Origin: Pythium myriotylum
Lineage: Eukaryota; Oomycota; Peronosporomycetes; Pythiales; Pythiaceae
Assembly (NCBI GenBank): GCA_023091665.1
Contig: JALJCQ010000030.1
Coordinates: 560,501-624,500 of the forward strand
Reading direction: 5' to 3'
Length of the DNA stretch: 64,000 nt
Positions 10,901-22,208 of the stretch are shown here, one piece after another. How positions within the stretch are numbered: position 1 is the first letter of the stretch; the number at the start of each line of letters is the position of its first letter. Made by a program: the position numbers and the translations under genes. Below the pieces are notes generated by a model, which saw only the letters and a program-made list of their open reading frames with translations, was not told where the DNA came from and did not search any database.

Positions 10901-11168
10901 CGGAGGGGGAGAGAAGAGCCCTTTCGCTCGGGCTTTGTTCTCCCCCCCCTGGGCGCTCTCCTGTCCGTCCGAGTTGTCGAAGCCCGGAACACAGACAGAG
11001 CCGCCATTCAAAGAATTCGCGACTGGTTGGGAGCCCGACAAGGCAGCCGCTGCAAAGACAGTTCCGGCCATTCAATTCCAACACCCCGGGGTTTTTTTGT
11101 TCTCCCCTCCTCCGGTTCTCCCCTCCTCCTCTCCTCCTCCGAGTCGACTCGTCGCCTCAGTTGGTTTT
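7945..11168. other. Long stretch without a recognisable gene, including the leader of the zinc-finger gene
   Basis: I recognise no protein family in this 3.2-kb interval. Open frames of 265-300 codons occur on both strands (for example 8207-9004 plus, 9184-10077 plus, 9833-8928 minus) but overlap one another, have low-complexity Arg/Ser/Pro composition and no domain. I read them as a by-product of high GC content. The last ~400 bases (10770-11168) are pyrimidine-rich and probably the 5' leader of the next gene. A polymerase III box-A-like string TGGCTGAGTGG lies at about 10565-10575. Confidence 0.5.
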
Positions 11169-12761
11169 ATGGCCTCTGCCGTGAGCAGCTTCCTCGCGCC
11201 CCCCAGCAAGATGCACCCGGAGTCGGACGACGCCAGCAGCGTCGGCAGCAGCGAGGCCTTCAACTACGAGGCCTACTCGGCCTACTCGGCGTCCTCGGCC
11301 ACGGCGGCGTCGGCGCCCGCGAAGAAAGGCGCCAAGCCCAGCCTCACGATCTCGACCAACGCGCCCATGGGCAAGCCCGCGCCCAAGAAGGCGCCGGCCT
11401 CGGACTCGTCGAGCGACAAGGAAGACGCCGACGCCAAGGACGGCGCGCCGCGCCCCGACCACCTCAAGCCGCGGCTCTGCACCGTGCCCGGCTGCAAGAA
11501 GCGCGTGCGCTCCAAGGGCCTCTGCAAGGCCCACGGCGGCGGCCGCCGCTGCATGGTCGAAGGCTGCGAGCGCAGCTCCCAGGGACAGGGCCTCTGCATC
11601 CGCCACGGCGGCGGCAAGCGCTGCACGCAGCCCGGCTGCACCAAGGCCTCGCAGTCGAACGGGCTCTGCAAGGCCCACGGCGGCGGCCTGCGCTGCATGG
11701 CCGGCAACTGCACCAAGAGCTCCCAGGGCGGCGGCTTTTGCCGCGCGCACGGCGGCGGCCAGCGCTGCGAGAAGGAAGGATGCAACAAGGGCGCGCAGCG
11801 CGGCGGCTTCTGCGCCGGCCACGGCGGCTCGCGCTTCTGCCAGCACCCGGACTGCACCAAGAACGACCGCGGCGGCGGCTACTGCGCCGAGCACGGCGGC
11901 GGCAAGCGCTGCGACCAGCAAGGATGCAACAAGCCCGCGCGCAAGAAGGGCAAGTGCTCGTACCACGCCAACGCCAACAAGGCCAAGGCGCCCAAGGAAC
12001 AGCCGCCCTCGGCGCAGAATGTGCCGCCGCCCATGATGGACATGCGCCAGATCACGGCGCCGCAAGCGCCCTACAGCAACATGGCGCCCATGGCGCCCAG
12101 CGGCGTGCCCAAGGACGTGCGCGAGTCCATGGACCAGCACGCGTCCATCCGCTCGTCCTACCCGCCCGTCTCGGGCTACCCGCCGCGCGTCGACATGGAG
12201 CGCTACTCGACCAAGGGCTACGACCAGCCGCTGCCCATGGGCTCGGCCACGGCCTCGAACCAGTACCTCCCGATGCACGGCGACCAGCGCGGCTACGAGC
12301 CCATGGGCATGCAGCCCACGGCGCCGCGCGGCCACTACATGGACTCGTCGCTGCCGTCGGTGTCGCAGGGCTACTCGGCGCCGCACAAGCAAGTGTCGTC
12401 CATGGCCGGCATGGACCGCAGCGCGTCACCGTACGAGCCCGTGCGCCAGTCGCACCAGATGCAGCACCCGGGCTACTCGCAGCACTCGGCGCATTGGTCG
12501 GCCAAGGACCCCGTGGCGGCGCAGGGCCGAAGCAGCATGGACTTCTACGACCTCAAGGACCAGGGCGGCCACCAGGCGTACCAGGCCTCGCAGTACCACC
12601 ACCACATGTCGGTCGACTCGTCGGCCTACAGCAGCCAGCGCGAGAGCTACTACAGCCAGCAGCAGCCGGCGCCACACCACGCCGGCTCGGGCGACGGCGC
12701 CTCCATGTACGGCTCGTACAACTACCAGCCGCACCAGATGCACAACATGAACCTGCTGTAG
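11169..12761 (+). CDS. WRKY19-like tandem zinc-finger protein
   Basis: Predicted 530-residue, single-exon protein. Residues ~103-270 form seven consecutive 24-residue units of the type C-x4-C-x(8-9)-G-x-C-x2-HGGG (for example RCTQPGCTKASQ then GLCKAHGGG). Oomycete genomes annotate such proteins as WRKY19-like zinc-finger proteins. The last unit has lost HGGG (CSYHANAN). The N-terminus is Ser/Ala-rich and acidic; the C-terminal ~250 residues are Gln/Tyr/Met/Pro-rich and look disordered, as in transcription regulators. A nuclear regulatory role is inferred. The frame stays open back to 10572, but the ATG at 11169 is the first that starts a plausible protein; the part before is a pyrimidine-rich leader. 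Confidence 0.8.
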   Translation: MASAVSSFLAPPSKMHPESDDASSVGSSEAFNYEAYSAYSASSATAASAPAKKGAKPSLTISTNAPMGKPAPKKAPASDSSSDKEDADAKDGAPRPDHLKPRLCTVPGCKKRVRSKGLCKAHGGGRRCMVEGCERSSQGQGLCIRHGGGKRCTQPGCTKASQSNGLCKAHGGGLRCMAGNCTKSSQGGGFCRAHGGGQRCEKEGCNKGAQRGGFCAGHGGSRFCQHPDCTKNDRGGGYCAEHGGGKRCDQQGCNKPARKKGKCSYHANANKAKAPKEQPPSAQNVPPPMMDMRQITAPQAPYSNMAPMAPSGVPKDVRESMDQHASIRSSYPPVSGYPPRVDMERYSTKGYDQPLPMGSATASNQYLPMHGDQRGYEPMGMQPTAPRGHYMDSSLPSVSQGYSAPHKQVSSMAGMDRSASPYEPVRQSHQMQHPGYSQHSAHWSAKDPVAAQGRSSMDFYDLKDQGGHQAYQASQYHHHMSVDSSAYSSQRESYYSQQQPAPHHAGSGDGASMYGSYNYQPHQMHNMNLL

Positions 12762-13096
12762 TGCTGGTGCGAGGTATCTTCCCCCCCTCCCCCCGTAATA
12801 TATAAGCGCCCGTGCGCGACGGCCATAGATAGAGAACAGATAGAGAACTCCCCCCTCCAGCTCCCCCCACGACCTCCCCCCCACGAACCATCACCACTTC
12901 CTTCTCCCCCTCCTCCTCCTTTTCATCTGCATGTGCACAGAAGTACATTTTTTCCGGAACTCGAATAGTAGTAGTAGTAGTTACAATACAGAATGACGAC
13001 CCTTCCTCGCTCGCGATTCGATTCATATTCATCTCGTGTACTCGTCGCGCGTCGGGGGAGGCATCGGGTAGTGTACAGAAGGCCGCGGCAGCGCGC
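12762..13096. other. Intergenic gap with pyrimidine-rich 3' flank
   Basis: The 335 bases separate two convergent genes. They contain C/T-rich runs (about 12781-12797 and 12850-12925) and a short AGT trinucleotide run near 12967-12980. No gene is visible. Confidence 0.5.
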
Positions 13097-13573
13097 TCAG
13101 AGCGGCGACGGCGTCGTGCGCATGGCGCTCGTGCTCGCGGCGCGCGGTCGCGGGGCTGGCGTCGCCGCCGGCGCCGCCGGCTCGACGTCGCGCATGCCGT
13201 CGCCCTTGCTCGCGACGGAGCGGCGCGCGCGCAGATACGTGTCGATGGCCTCGCGCGGCAGCGAGAAGGCGGCGCCGCCGACGCGGAAGCCGCCGGCGCC
13301 CGTGTAGTAGTGGCGGTAGCACTGCACGAGCTCGCGTTCCTAGAGGCGGACAGTGTGAGTTGCACGGCTTGAGGAAAGAGACAGAGGAGGAGGAACAAGA
13401 GGACACACAGACACACGCACCATGCCTTGGTAGGCGCGCAGCACCTCCATGGCGCAGTGCGCGCGCGCCGGCTCGTGCTCGCGCAGCAGCGCCTCGAGCT
13501 CGCGGCGCCAGTGGTCGAGCGTGCGCGGCGCGGCTTGTCGCGGGACGGCGATGTACTGCGGCGCGACGGTCAT
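13097..13573 (-). CDS. Small orphan protein, two exons
   Basis: Exons 13573-13421 and 13339-13097 join into a 131-residue protein; the 81-base intron starts GTGCGT and ends CTAG. I do not recognise a family. Exon 1 encodes a Trp/Arg/Glu-rich amphipathic helix (LDHWRRELEALLREHE), exon 2 a short folded-looking stretch (CYRHYYTGAGGFRVGG, FSLPREAIDTYL) and a disordered Ala/Pro/Thr tail. The consistent splice signals, frame continuity and change of composition at the tail support a real gene. Function is unknown; no membrane or signal segment is seen. Confidence 0.55.
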
Positions 13574-14092
13574 GGTGCTTGGGCGAGGGGAAGCGAGCGC
13601 GGGTGGCGGTGGTCGTTTTACAGTCTGGCGATCCGCCGAGTGTGCGAAGGGGGAGAGAGGCGAGCAGAGCGGGCGGGCGGAGGTTTCGCTTTGTCTGCTA
13701 TCGGACACCTCCGTTTCCACGGATTTCCCGACGCGCTGAACCCTCCATGGGCAGGGGGAGCCCGTACGGTAGGAAAATTCGAAGCTCGCGAAGAGAGGGA
13801 CGGCCTCTCCCAGAATGGCCACGCGACGCGACGGGGGAGGAGGCGACCGACCGACGAATCTCGAAAGCCCCCCATCGGATCGACGGTCGCGCCTCCTCAG
13901 CCGGACGTCATCGTGAGCCGTTGGGGGGGGGGGGGAAGGATCTTCCCCTCGGTCGCTTTTGCTCCCCCCTCATGGAGAGACAGCCCGGGCCGACCCAGAT
14001 GACGACAGGCGGGACCTCATGAGCAGCTCAACGAGATCCGCCTCATGGAGAAATCAGAAAAGCGGACTGGCGATGGGTTTGTTACAAGGGAC
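13574..14092. other. Gene-free interval with a 13-base G run
   Basis: Upstream of the small orphan gene and downstream of the multikinase gene. It must hold the orphan's promoter. A run of 13 G occupies 13923-13935. I see no coding region with support. Confidence 0.5.
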
Positions 14093-15171
14093 TCATGCGC
14101 TAAGAAGGAGCTGCTGGAAGATGCCGAGCAGCGAGACAACGCCCAGCAGCACGCCGTCGTCGCGACGCGCCGCGGGCTGCACATGCGCAAAGTCGATGAG
14201 CCGGATGTCGGCGTTGCCGGCGGCGGCTTCGTCGCCGTCGTAGAGGAAGAGCAGCGAGCTCGCGATGAACTCGAGCTCCTCTTGGGTCTCGAACCACGCG
14301 CGGAACTGCTCGAGCCTCGTGATGAACTGCAGCATATCATCATCGATGAGGAAACTTGCAAAGAACACAAGGATGTGTAGAAGAAGAAGAAGAGGAGGAA
14401 GAACAAACACGTACGGCCTGGAGCAGTCGGCGCGTCTTGGCGGCGTCGTGGGGTGGGAAGAACTTGGCAAAGAGCGAGACGAGCTCGCTCTCAGTCGTCA
14501 CGGCGCGCCCCGCGTGCTTGTCGTGCTCCACGTAGGCGCCGAGCGCTGGGTCGTACACTTTGATGCCTTGCACGCGGAAGCCGACGGTCGTCTGGAGAGG
14601 GAACTTGCTGCGCTCGTACGCGATCTTGTCCTCGCTCGCGCCGTCCTCGTACGAGCGCGTGCCGACCTTGACGTCCATGATACACGGCCATGAGCGGCCC
14701 CACGTGAGATCTTCAAGCGCCAGATACTCTACCATCACCAGAGCAGTTGCGTCAGGTCTGGAGATGGATCCCGCGGGATCCTTGCGTCACGTACTGCCAG
14801 CGTGAAGAGAAGACTCCCCATCCTTGGCCGCATCCTCTTCCGCCACGACCACCAACCCGCGATACCCAGGCAGCAGCGCGCGCAGCTGACTGTACACGGC
14901 GCTGTCTCTCGTCGCCTCCGACGCGAAGACACGCTCGTAGAACTCGTGCTCGTGCTCGCCGCGCCGTTTGCTCTGGAAGGGCTTGAGGATCTGACCCCCA
15001 AACGCGCGGAGACCTACCGGACCATCCCCGCAACCGTCAGCCGCTGGAAAAGCGGCAGCAGAAAGTCCGCGGAATGGAGCGTTTTATCGACGTACTCGTC
15101 TTGGTGGTCGCGTGGCCGCCCACCTGGTGGGCCATCGTCACGAACTTGGCGGCATCGAGCGGGATGTCCAT
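14093..15171 (-). CDS. Inositol polyphosphate multikinase (IPK2/IPMK family)
   Basis: Four exons (15171-15096, 15043-14795, 14728-14415, 14326-14093) join into a 290-residue kinase that phosphorylates inositol tris- and tetrakisphosphates. Seen in order: HQVGGH near the N-terminus, ILKPFQ with the ATP-binding Lys, EFYERVF, YLALEDLT, the inositol-binding PCIMDVKVG (PxxxDxKxG), TTVGFRVQGIKVY, SSLLFLYD and the metal-binding RLIDFAHV. Introns are 52, 66 and 88 bases, with GTACGT donors; the second uses acceptor GGTAG so that the frame runs into YLALEDLT. Every key motif is present, so it should be active. Product range (IP4, IP5, or PIP2 phosphorylation) cannot be read from sequence. Confidence 0.9.
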
Positions 15172-16633
15172 TTTGAAAAACAAAAAAAGATCGCTTGGAG
15201 CTGCTTGATCAGATCTTGATCGTCTGAGTCGACCAGATTCCTTCTGAGTTTGACGGCCTTTCCCGAGCCCTTCGAGGAAGCGTCATCTCTTGAGAAGCTC
15301 CAGGGGTGACAACTGTGGGACTGCACAACCAGGACGAACAGGACAACTCGGTGGGTAGAGCATCCTGCAAGGGACCAGAGACGGACCACTAGCGGACAAG
15401 CTCAGCAGCTTCAAAAAGACAGCGTCTTCATTAACTAACTTAGTAAACAGCGACGCAGTTGGGTTTTCTTGACTTCTCAACCCGTCGACAGATTGAAGCT
15501 GCGCTCTGGACTTCTCAGGGGCCGAGCTGAAATCTTGGACTCACTTCTCTCAAGAGTTCACGCTGGCATGGTCTCACCGTTCATTGTACACAGCCGAAGG
15601 CAAGCCGTTCGCTTCTCGAACTCGACGGGTTGACGAGGCATGAGTCCGCATTGAAGCAGCGAAGTATTCGGCTTGATCATGACGCCGACGAGGATGCAGA
15701 AGCACCGGTGTTGTCTGCTCTCTATCCACAAGGACGATTCTTGGCTTTGCAACGTGCAGATGTGCAGCAACGTTCGCCGCTTCATCCCAACTGCTACAAA
15801 TCGAAAATGATCGCGCAACTCCAAAGCATGTCACGTTCCGAGCCCCATGCCCGCCTTCAGTTCCTCCGTGGCTGTATCGACTTAACGACAGCTTATCTCT
15901 TCTTCGCCCGACAGCACTTGCTCACTTTCTATGAAGACGAAGACTGGCCGTCAAAAATCCATCGCTGATACTTCCTCTGTGTGGTTGGGTCCTGCAGCCG
16001 CCTGCGCGACACAACGAACGAGGAATGCCAGTTCACAGTGCTGAAAACCTTGCCTGTGGCTTGGGAGTCTGAAGGAACCAAAATACAAATGCAAGTGGTC
16101 GTCCAAAAGATCGTCAGATGTGCGTTTGTGACGGGTGGAGTATCTACACGAAAAGGTAAATACTCTTGATTCTTTTACATAGGATGAGCAGGAAATGCAG
16201 GGGCTTGTGACGATACACAGCGAAGCGGTGATGTTGAGGATCTCAACAACGCGTTGCCTCAAGTCGATGCACGCGTACAGGTCATGGGCCATTCGCTGGG
16301 TTTTGCAGAATATCCCGCAGGAGTTTTACATGCTAATGCATGGCGCTATGCACCTGTAATCGTGCATGGTTAAAACGAGCCTTTAAAAACTGTCGGCTGC
16401 AACTGGACAAAAGCTGGAGCCGTCGGCTTGTCCGTGAGAACCACGACCCATCACGGCTCGAAACCCATAGAAAGGACCATTCCTTCTTCCTTCGCGACAC
16501 AAGACCCCCTCAATCACGGTTTTCTTTCACCTCCAGAGCAATCAATCTCCATCGTCTTGTGCATTTTCGAGTTGACCCGTAGAATCAGACAACTGAGGAC
16601 TGAGACCATCAGGGCGATGCATCTGATCGCAAC
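15172..16633. other. Gene-free interval
   Basis: Nearly 1.5 kb between two divergent genes. Frames of up to 112 codons occur (15630-15968 plus, 15824-15558 minus, 16292-15951 minus), none with a recognisable domain or clear codon bias. The last ~150 bases should include the promoter of the downstream reductase. No repeat or RNA gene was recognised. Confidence 0.45.
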
Positions 16634-17958
16634 ATGACCACCAAGGTCCTGATCCTCGGCGGCTCGAGCTACGTCGCGCAGTTCCTCTGCGCGCGCTTCC
16701 TCCGCGGAGACGTCGCCGCGAGCGTCGAAGTCGCTTGCACGCTCCGCGCAGCCGACGCTGGCGCGCTGCCCGCGGGCTTTCGACTCGCGACCGACACGCC
16801 GACGGCCGATCGCGATGTCGCTGTGTTCGTCGGCGTGGATCTGCTGGCCTTGGACGGCGTCGCCGCGGCCATCGACGCGTACGAGCCGCATGTAATCATC
16901 AATTGCGTCGGTGGGTTGATGTTGCACAAGAGAGAGAGAGTTGGATCCAAGACCCACCAGAGACTGACGGGTTGTACTTTCTCGCCTTGTTGATTGTCTT
17001 GATAGCCATGGCGTCGCCCGCGGCGTGTGAGCGAGACCCCGCGACCGCCCACGCGCTCAACAACGTGCGTGGTATTCATCTTCCCGTCTTCTCATGGTCT
17101 AATGTTTTTATGTGCTTTCCCTCGTAGCCCACGGCGCTGATCTCGTACCTCCAATGCCGACCAGGGGCACCCGTGAGATACTACCACTTCTCCACGGTGC
17201 GTTTCCTCCCAAGGATCCGACACCAGCTACATCCTATTAATAATACGGGGGTATATGCGGTTAGGATTTTGTGTACGATGGCTCCGCCGTGCCTCCTCGT
17301 GGATACGTCGAGGAAGACGCTCGGATTCGTGACGGCCAGTGTGTCTACGCTGCCTCCAAGCTCGCGTTCGACAACTTCCTTCTCTCGCAGTCCTCCCAGA
17401 GTCTCCACTGCACGGTGCTGCGGATCGCCAACGTCGTCGGTGGCCCCTCTCCACTGTTTATCGACCAGCCAACCAAGTTTGCGCAGTGGCTTTACAACGA
17501 CCTCTTCCTCGTAGAGGACAAATCTTCCAACCCAGTTCGACTCTGGTGCGACGAAGTGCGGTCGTTCCTTTACGTCGACGATCTCGTAGATGTGATATGG
17601 AGACTCGTGGCGACTCCTCCGCCTCCAAGGACGCAGATCTTGAACGTCGGTGCGTCTCTCTGTCAATGACCTTGGTGCGAGTCAAACATCTCCTAATGAG
17701 CTTCTGGTAGGTGGCGTGGAAGCGCTGTCTCGGGTCCAGTTCGCCGAGCGACTCATCCAGCAGCACCAGCGACTTTATCCAACAAGACCACCTCGCTCCA
17801 TCGACAGTTGCGCGCGAGCTGCCGTGGATCTCGGCTACAACGCACCACTGGACGCACGGCTCGACTGCTCAAAGCTCGAGGCCATGCTAGGGGACTTTGC
17901 CTTCACCCCCACCGACGAGTTTCTCCGGAGGTTGTGCCAGGAATTCCGCTTGAGGTGA
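16634..17958 (+). CDS. RmlD/MAT2B-like NAD(P)-dependent sugar-nucleotide reductase
   Basis: Five exons (16634-16910, 17006-17064, 17128-17196, 17265-17649, 17711-17958) join into a 345-residue extended SDR of the RmlD substrate-binding family, which includes dTDP-4-dehydrorhamnose reductase and the regulatory MAT2B subunit. Seen: VLILGGSSYVAQ at the N-terminus, ACERDPATAHALNN, HFSTDFVYDG, the catalytic YAASK, LRIANVVGG, FLYVDDLVDVIW and LNVGGVEALSR. The 95, 63, 68 and 61-base introns all keep phase, and the joins rebuild STDFVYDG and NVGG, which strongly supports them. Whether it reduces a sugar nucleotide or acts as a regulatory subunit is not decidable here. Confidence 0.85.
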
Positions 17959-18263
17959 TCTGCCGCATTCGGTTCGATCATCGGACGACGCAATCGGACG
18001 GCCACTCACTGCTGGAATTCGTGAACCATAGAGAAGCGGTTACAAATCAGTCAAGGGTAATTCGATGTTCATTTTTGTCCTGTTCTACTGGACGCGTCCA
18101 TTCGATCGGCGAGTTGCTGAAGTGGGGAAAAACTCTCAAAGGCAAACTTTTTTAGAATGGAGACTGGAGGAAAACAAAGCTGGAGAGGGAGAATCCAAAG
18201 TACACGTCAAGAGAACGCGCCACTGCTCGGATCGTAGCGCGCGGTGGATCGTTCAGTGGTCGC
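17959..18263. other. Intergenic gap between convergent genes
   Basis: The 305 bases separate the ends of the reductase and the multi-saposin gene. Nothing recognisable is seen. Confidence 0.5.
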
Positions 18264-21200
18264 CTAAGCGCGTTGCTCGGCCATGACGTCGCTCAGACGC
18301 TTAAGTTCGACTTTAGGGTCTTCCACGAAAGCTGCGTCGCACAGACTCAGCGCATGGCAAGCCTGGCTAGGGCTCTTACCCTTGCTCACGAGCTCTGCGA
18401 GGTTGTCAAACTTGGACGAGAGCACGTCGCAGCGCGCGGTCGGCGGCAGCACCATGCACATCGTTTCAAGGGCCTGCTTTGCGAGGCGCAGCTCACTCTG
18501 GCTACCCTTGATGAACACGAGCGCTTCTGCTGTGTACTCGCATAGCAAGCAGCCCATCGACATCGACTTCTCCGACTTGTCTGTCTCCAGAGCCTTCGCA
18601 TCGAGACGATTCAGTTTCTCGACAGAAAGAGGGGTGAACTTGGAGTTCGTCGAAGCCGAGCTGCTGCAGAATCCGAAGCTGAGACACACATCGTGCGGTG
18701 ACTTGCCACTCTTGAAAGCCGCGATAGCAGAGTCAAGCATCTTCAAATCCTTATGGCACTAAACAAAGCAATCAGATAAGTCAACCTCACGAGCGCCTCG
18801 TACTTCTCTAACAATGCCACACACCGTATCGTCCTGCGGTAACAGATCGCAAACAATGCCCGCAATCTCGCGGATCTGTTGAACCTGGTCGGGCTTGCTC
18901 TTGATTGCATACTGCAAGACAGTCGCAACACCATCACAGTACGCGCACTTGTTGTTTTTGACAGTCGCCGGAAGGGGCAGACTTTCCGAAGCCTTCTTAC
19001 AGAAGTTCATATCCTGGCAGATTGCCCCAGGCTCCTCACCCTTCTTGATCGAGTCGATGATTTGGTCCATTTCTTGCATTACCTTGTGACACTTCAACAT
19101 AACAAAACAGCGTTAATGTAAGTAACAGAACAAAAGAAAATCATAGACAGTCGAGAAACTACAAACCTTGTTCGCCGCGGGCAAAGTCTTGCAGATAAGA
19201 TCGGCAACCGTGCGGATCTGCGAAACTTGGGAGGGATCCTGGGCAACCGCAACCTTGATCAAGTTGGCAACTTGGGTGCAGAAGAAACACGGTTCAATCG
19301 GATCTACCACCGATTTCACCATGACACCCTTGAGCATCGATGAAGTATCAATGGGCTCGAACTTCGCACCACAGTACTTAAACTCGGTACAGATCTGACG
19401 AGGCTTCTTGCCCTTGTTCAGCGCGTCGATCGCGTACTCGAACTTGCTCAGGTACTGGTGACACACATTACCGTCACCCAGCATGCCGCAAATAATGCCG
19501 GCGTAGAGGCGAAGAGCGTCCACGTCGTTCGGATCCTCCTGAAGAGCGACTTGGAGAATCGTTGCGAAGTAGTCACAGTATGCGCAAGTCTTCGCGTCAC
19601 TGGTAGCAACAGGAGATGGAAGCGCGATTTGGTGCTGTGACTTCGTACAGAACTCCACATCTGTGCAAATATCGTGCGATTTCTTGCCCTGCTTGAGCTC
19701 ATCGACGATCGTGTCGATCTTACGTACGTATTGGTGGCAAACGTTGTCGTCACCAAGCATGCCGCAAATCATGTCAGCGTACTGGCGGAACATATCAATA
19801 TCTGACTCATCGTTCAAGATGACGACTTCGAGGATAGTAACGAAATAATCGCAGTACAGGCAGTACTTGTTATCGCGTACTGCCGGAACGTTTGCGAGTT
19901 CAAGGGCCTTCGCACAGTACTTCAGTTCAGCACAGATTTCACGAGGCTTCTTCCCCTGTTTCAAACCGTCGATGGCTGCATCGAGCTTGCCTACGTACTG
20001 GTGGCAGACGTTGTCGTCACCCAGCATACCGCAGATCAAGTCCGCGAACTCACGAACTTGGTCCACGTCAGCCTTGTCCTGCTGAATAACGATCTCCAAG
20101 ACTGTCACGAGGTAGTCGCAGTAGAAACATGTCTTGTCGTCGTTGACAAGAGCAGGTGGCGACGGAAGCGCAAGCTGCTGCGACTTGGTGCAGAATTGGA
20201 ACTGCGTGCACACCTCGCGGGGTTTCTTGCCTTGTTTTAGCATGTCGATCGCGCTGTCAAACTTGCTCACGTATTGGTGGCACACGTTGTCGTCGCCGAG
20301 CAAGCCGCAGATCATATCAGCGTACTGGCGGATCTGATCGATATCTGCTTGATCCTCACGGATGACAATATCGAGAAGCGTCACGAAATACTCGCAGTAA
20401 AAGCAGTATTTGTCGTCAGCTAAGACTGGCAGGTTGAGAGATTCTTCCTCAATCTTCTTCACACAGTACTGGAGGTTTGAGCAGATCTCTCGTGGTTTCT
20501 TGCCGCTTTTGATGGCATCGATAACAGTGTCGAGCTTTGTCACGTACTGCTTGCAATACTTGTTATCACCCACGAGACCACAAATCATGTCCGCGTACTG
20601 GCGGACCTGGTCGATGCCCTGCGGGTTTTCTTGGATCGCGACCTCCAACAGCGTAGTGAAGTACTCGCAGTAGAAGCACGTCTTGTCATCGCCAGTCTGC
20701 ATTGGCAACTCATTCAAGAGGAGCGAGGACACCTTCTCGGCGACTAGTGGGTTCGTCAAAAGTCCCGCTAGCTTGGACTGACCATCTCCCTGCTTCTTAC
20801 ACATGCCAATAGCCTGGCACACTTCGACTGGGCTCTTGCCCTGCTTGGTGAGGTCAACAATCTTGTCAAATTGCTGCACTGTCTCATCACACTTGCAGTC
20901 TGACGGCGAGAGCTTGCAGGCGTAGTGAAGCAGCTTGCGCACCTGTGGAAGGTGGCGCGGCGCGTGCTGCTCCACAAACACCACGACGCCGACAATGTGC
21001 TCGCAGTAGTAGCAGGCATGGTCCTGCTCGTCGTCGTGCATAGCCACAACTGCGACCTCGTTCGCAGAGCACATCATTAGGCGCTGGCACACGACGTCAG
21101 GCGACGTGCCCTCGATGAGCCAGTTGACGACATCATCGTACTGCTTCAAGAATGTGTGGCACATCGAGTCGACGGACATTGAATCACAGATGTCGCCGAG

Positions 21201-21857
21201 AATCTCGCGCACTTCTTGCACGTGGGCCAAATCCTGCGCGATGGCCTTGACGACCATCGCCACGAAACGCTTGCAGAGCTTACACGAGAGCGGTGGCGGG
21301 TCCTGCGTGCTGTCCACCATCTCATCCATCATCTGGACTGCATCACAAATCTCTTCCGCCGTGCGGCCCTGCTCCAAAAAGGCTGCAATCTCCTTGTCCA
21401 TTTCAAGCACGCGCTCGCACTCGGCCACGAGTCGCGGCGTCGCGAGGTCGTCGCAGCTCGTCTCGTCTTCAAAATGGAACGACACCAATCGCCCCATGGG
21501 CGTGCGCAGCCGCGCGCTCATGCGCTGCGCCTCGCGCGCGAGCACGCGCTGCTCGTCCACGCGCTCCACGGCCACTCGGCACGCGAGCGTCTTCTCTTCG
21601 AGCGTCAGCGGCCCTTCGTTGTCTTCTTCTTCGACCAGCACGACCACGACGTCGTCGCTCTCTTCTTGCTGCGGCGCACCGAACGCCGAGTCCCAGAACT
21701 GCTCCAGCAGCTGCGAAGATCGCTCGAACTCGCGCTGGATCGCGGCCAGCAGGCCGTTCTCGCGCGCCGTTTCGCGCGGCGCCGACGCACCCAAGGGCGC
21801 CACCAGCGCGGCGCAGAGCGCGACGCCCGCGAGCGCACGCAGCGAGCGAAGCTTCAT
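18264..21857 (-). CDS. Secreted multi-saposin-domain protein
   Basis: Three exons (21857-19167, 19091-18825, 18758-18264) encode about 1150 residues. After a signal peptide (MKLRSLRALAGVALCAALV, cleavage near APLGAS) comes an acidic segment with a degenerate domain, then ten saposin B-type domains. Each has six cysteines in the pattern CxxC...C...C...C...C (for example CFYCEYF, ICGLLGDDNVCHQY, REVCTQFQFC). Domains 4-8 are very alike, pointing to recent tandem duplication. Saposins bind and disturb lipid membranes; oomycete members are known as secreted proteins, so a lysosomal or extracellular lipid role is likely. Both introns fall directly before the cysteine of a CHK motif, the same place in two successive domains. 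Start chosen at the ATG preceding the signal peptide; an in-frame ATG at 21911 adds a basic lead. Confidence 0.88.
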
Positions 21858-22208
21858 GGTCCACGGAGCTTGTCTTGGCTTCTTTCCCCTTGGCCGACTG
21901 CCGAGCTTCAACCAGTTAGTCTTTTGTGTGGAAAGAAGCTCCGAAGAGGAGGGATGACACGCTGCACGATCCGGTTAGTTCTGGGACAAGGCGGCACGTG
22001 CCCTATAGAAAAACCAAGTATAAAGGGCACGTGCCCTCGCGGAAATGTTCGTGATCAGCGACAACAGGAGCTGGCTCGGAATGGGAGGGGGGAAATTCTA
22101 CACCCATGGAAGCCCTTCTCTTTAACCGACCAACATTCTTGGGACTTTTTGTTTGGTCGGATACGGTACAATGCTTGGATCTTGAAGAGACGCGAGCGCC
22201 GGGCCGAA
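21858..22208. promoter_or_regulatory. Divergent promoter with two CACGTG palindromes
   Basis: The interval lies between the start codons of the saposin gene (minus) and the CFAP69-like gene (plus). It contains GGCACGTGCCC at 21993-22003 and AGGGCACGTGCCCT at 22024-22037, about 30 bases apart (three helical turns). CACGTG is the core bound by bHLH and some bZIP factors in eukaryotes. Spacing, symmetry and location suggest a functional paired site, but no binding data exist here. Confidence 0.45.

Noticed and set aside
11157..12392. A 411-codon minus-strand frame with Ala/Gly/Val repeats
   Set aside because: It is the antisense of the tandem zinc-finger array; its periodicity is inherited from those repeats.
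15558..15968. Small open frames on both strands as possible genes
   Set aside because: No homology is recognisable, the two strands overlap, and there is no supporting splice or promoter evidence.
19441..20770. Regular repeats resembling a CRISPR-like array
   Set aside because: They are coding repeats of saposin domains with a unit of about 250-300 bases; there are no short identical repeats with spacers.
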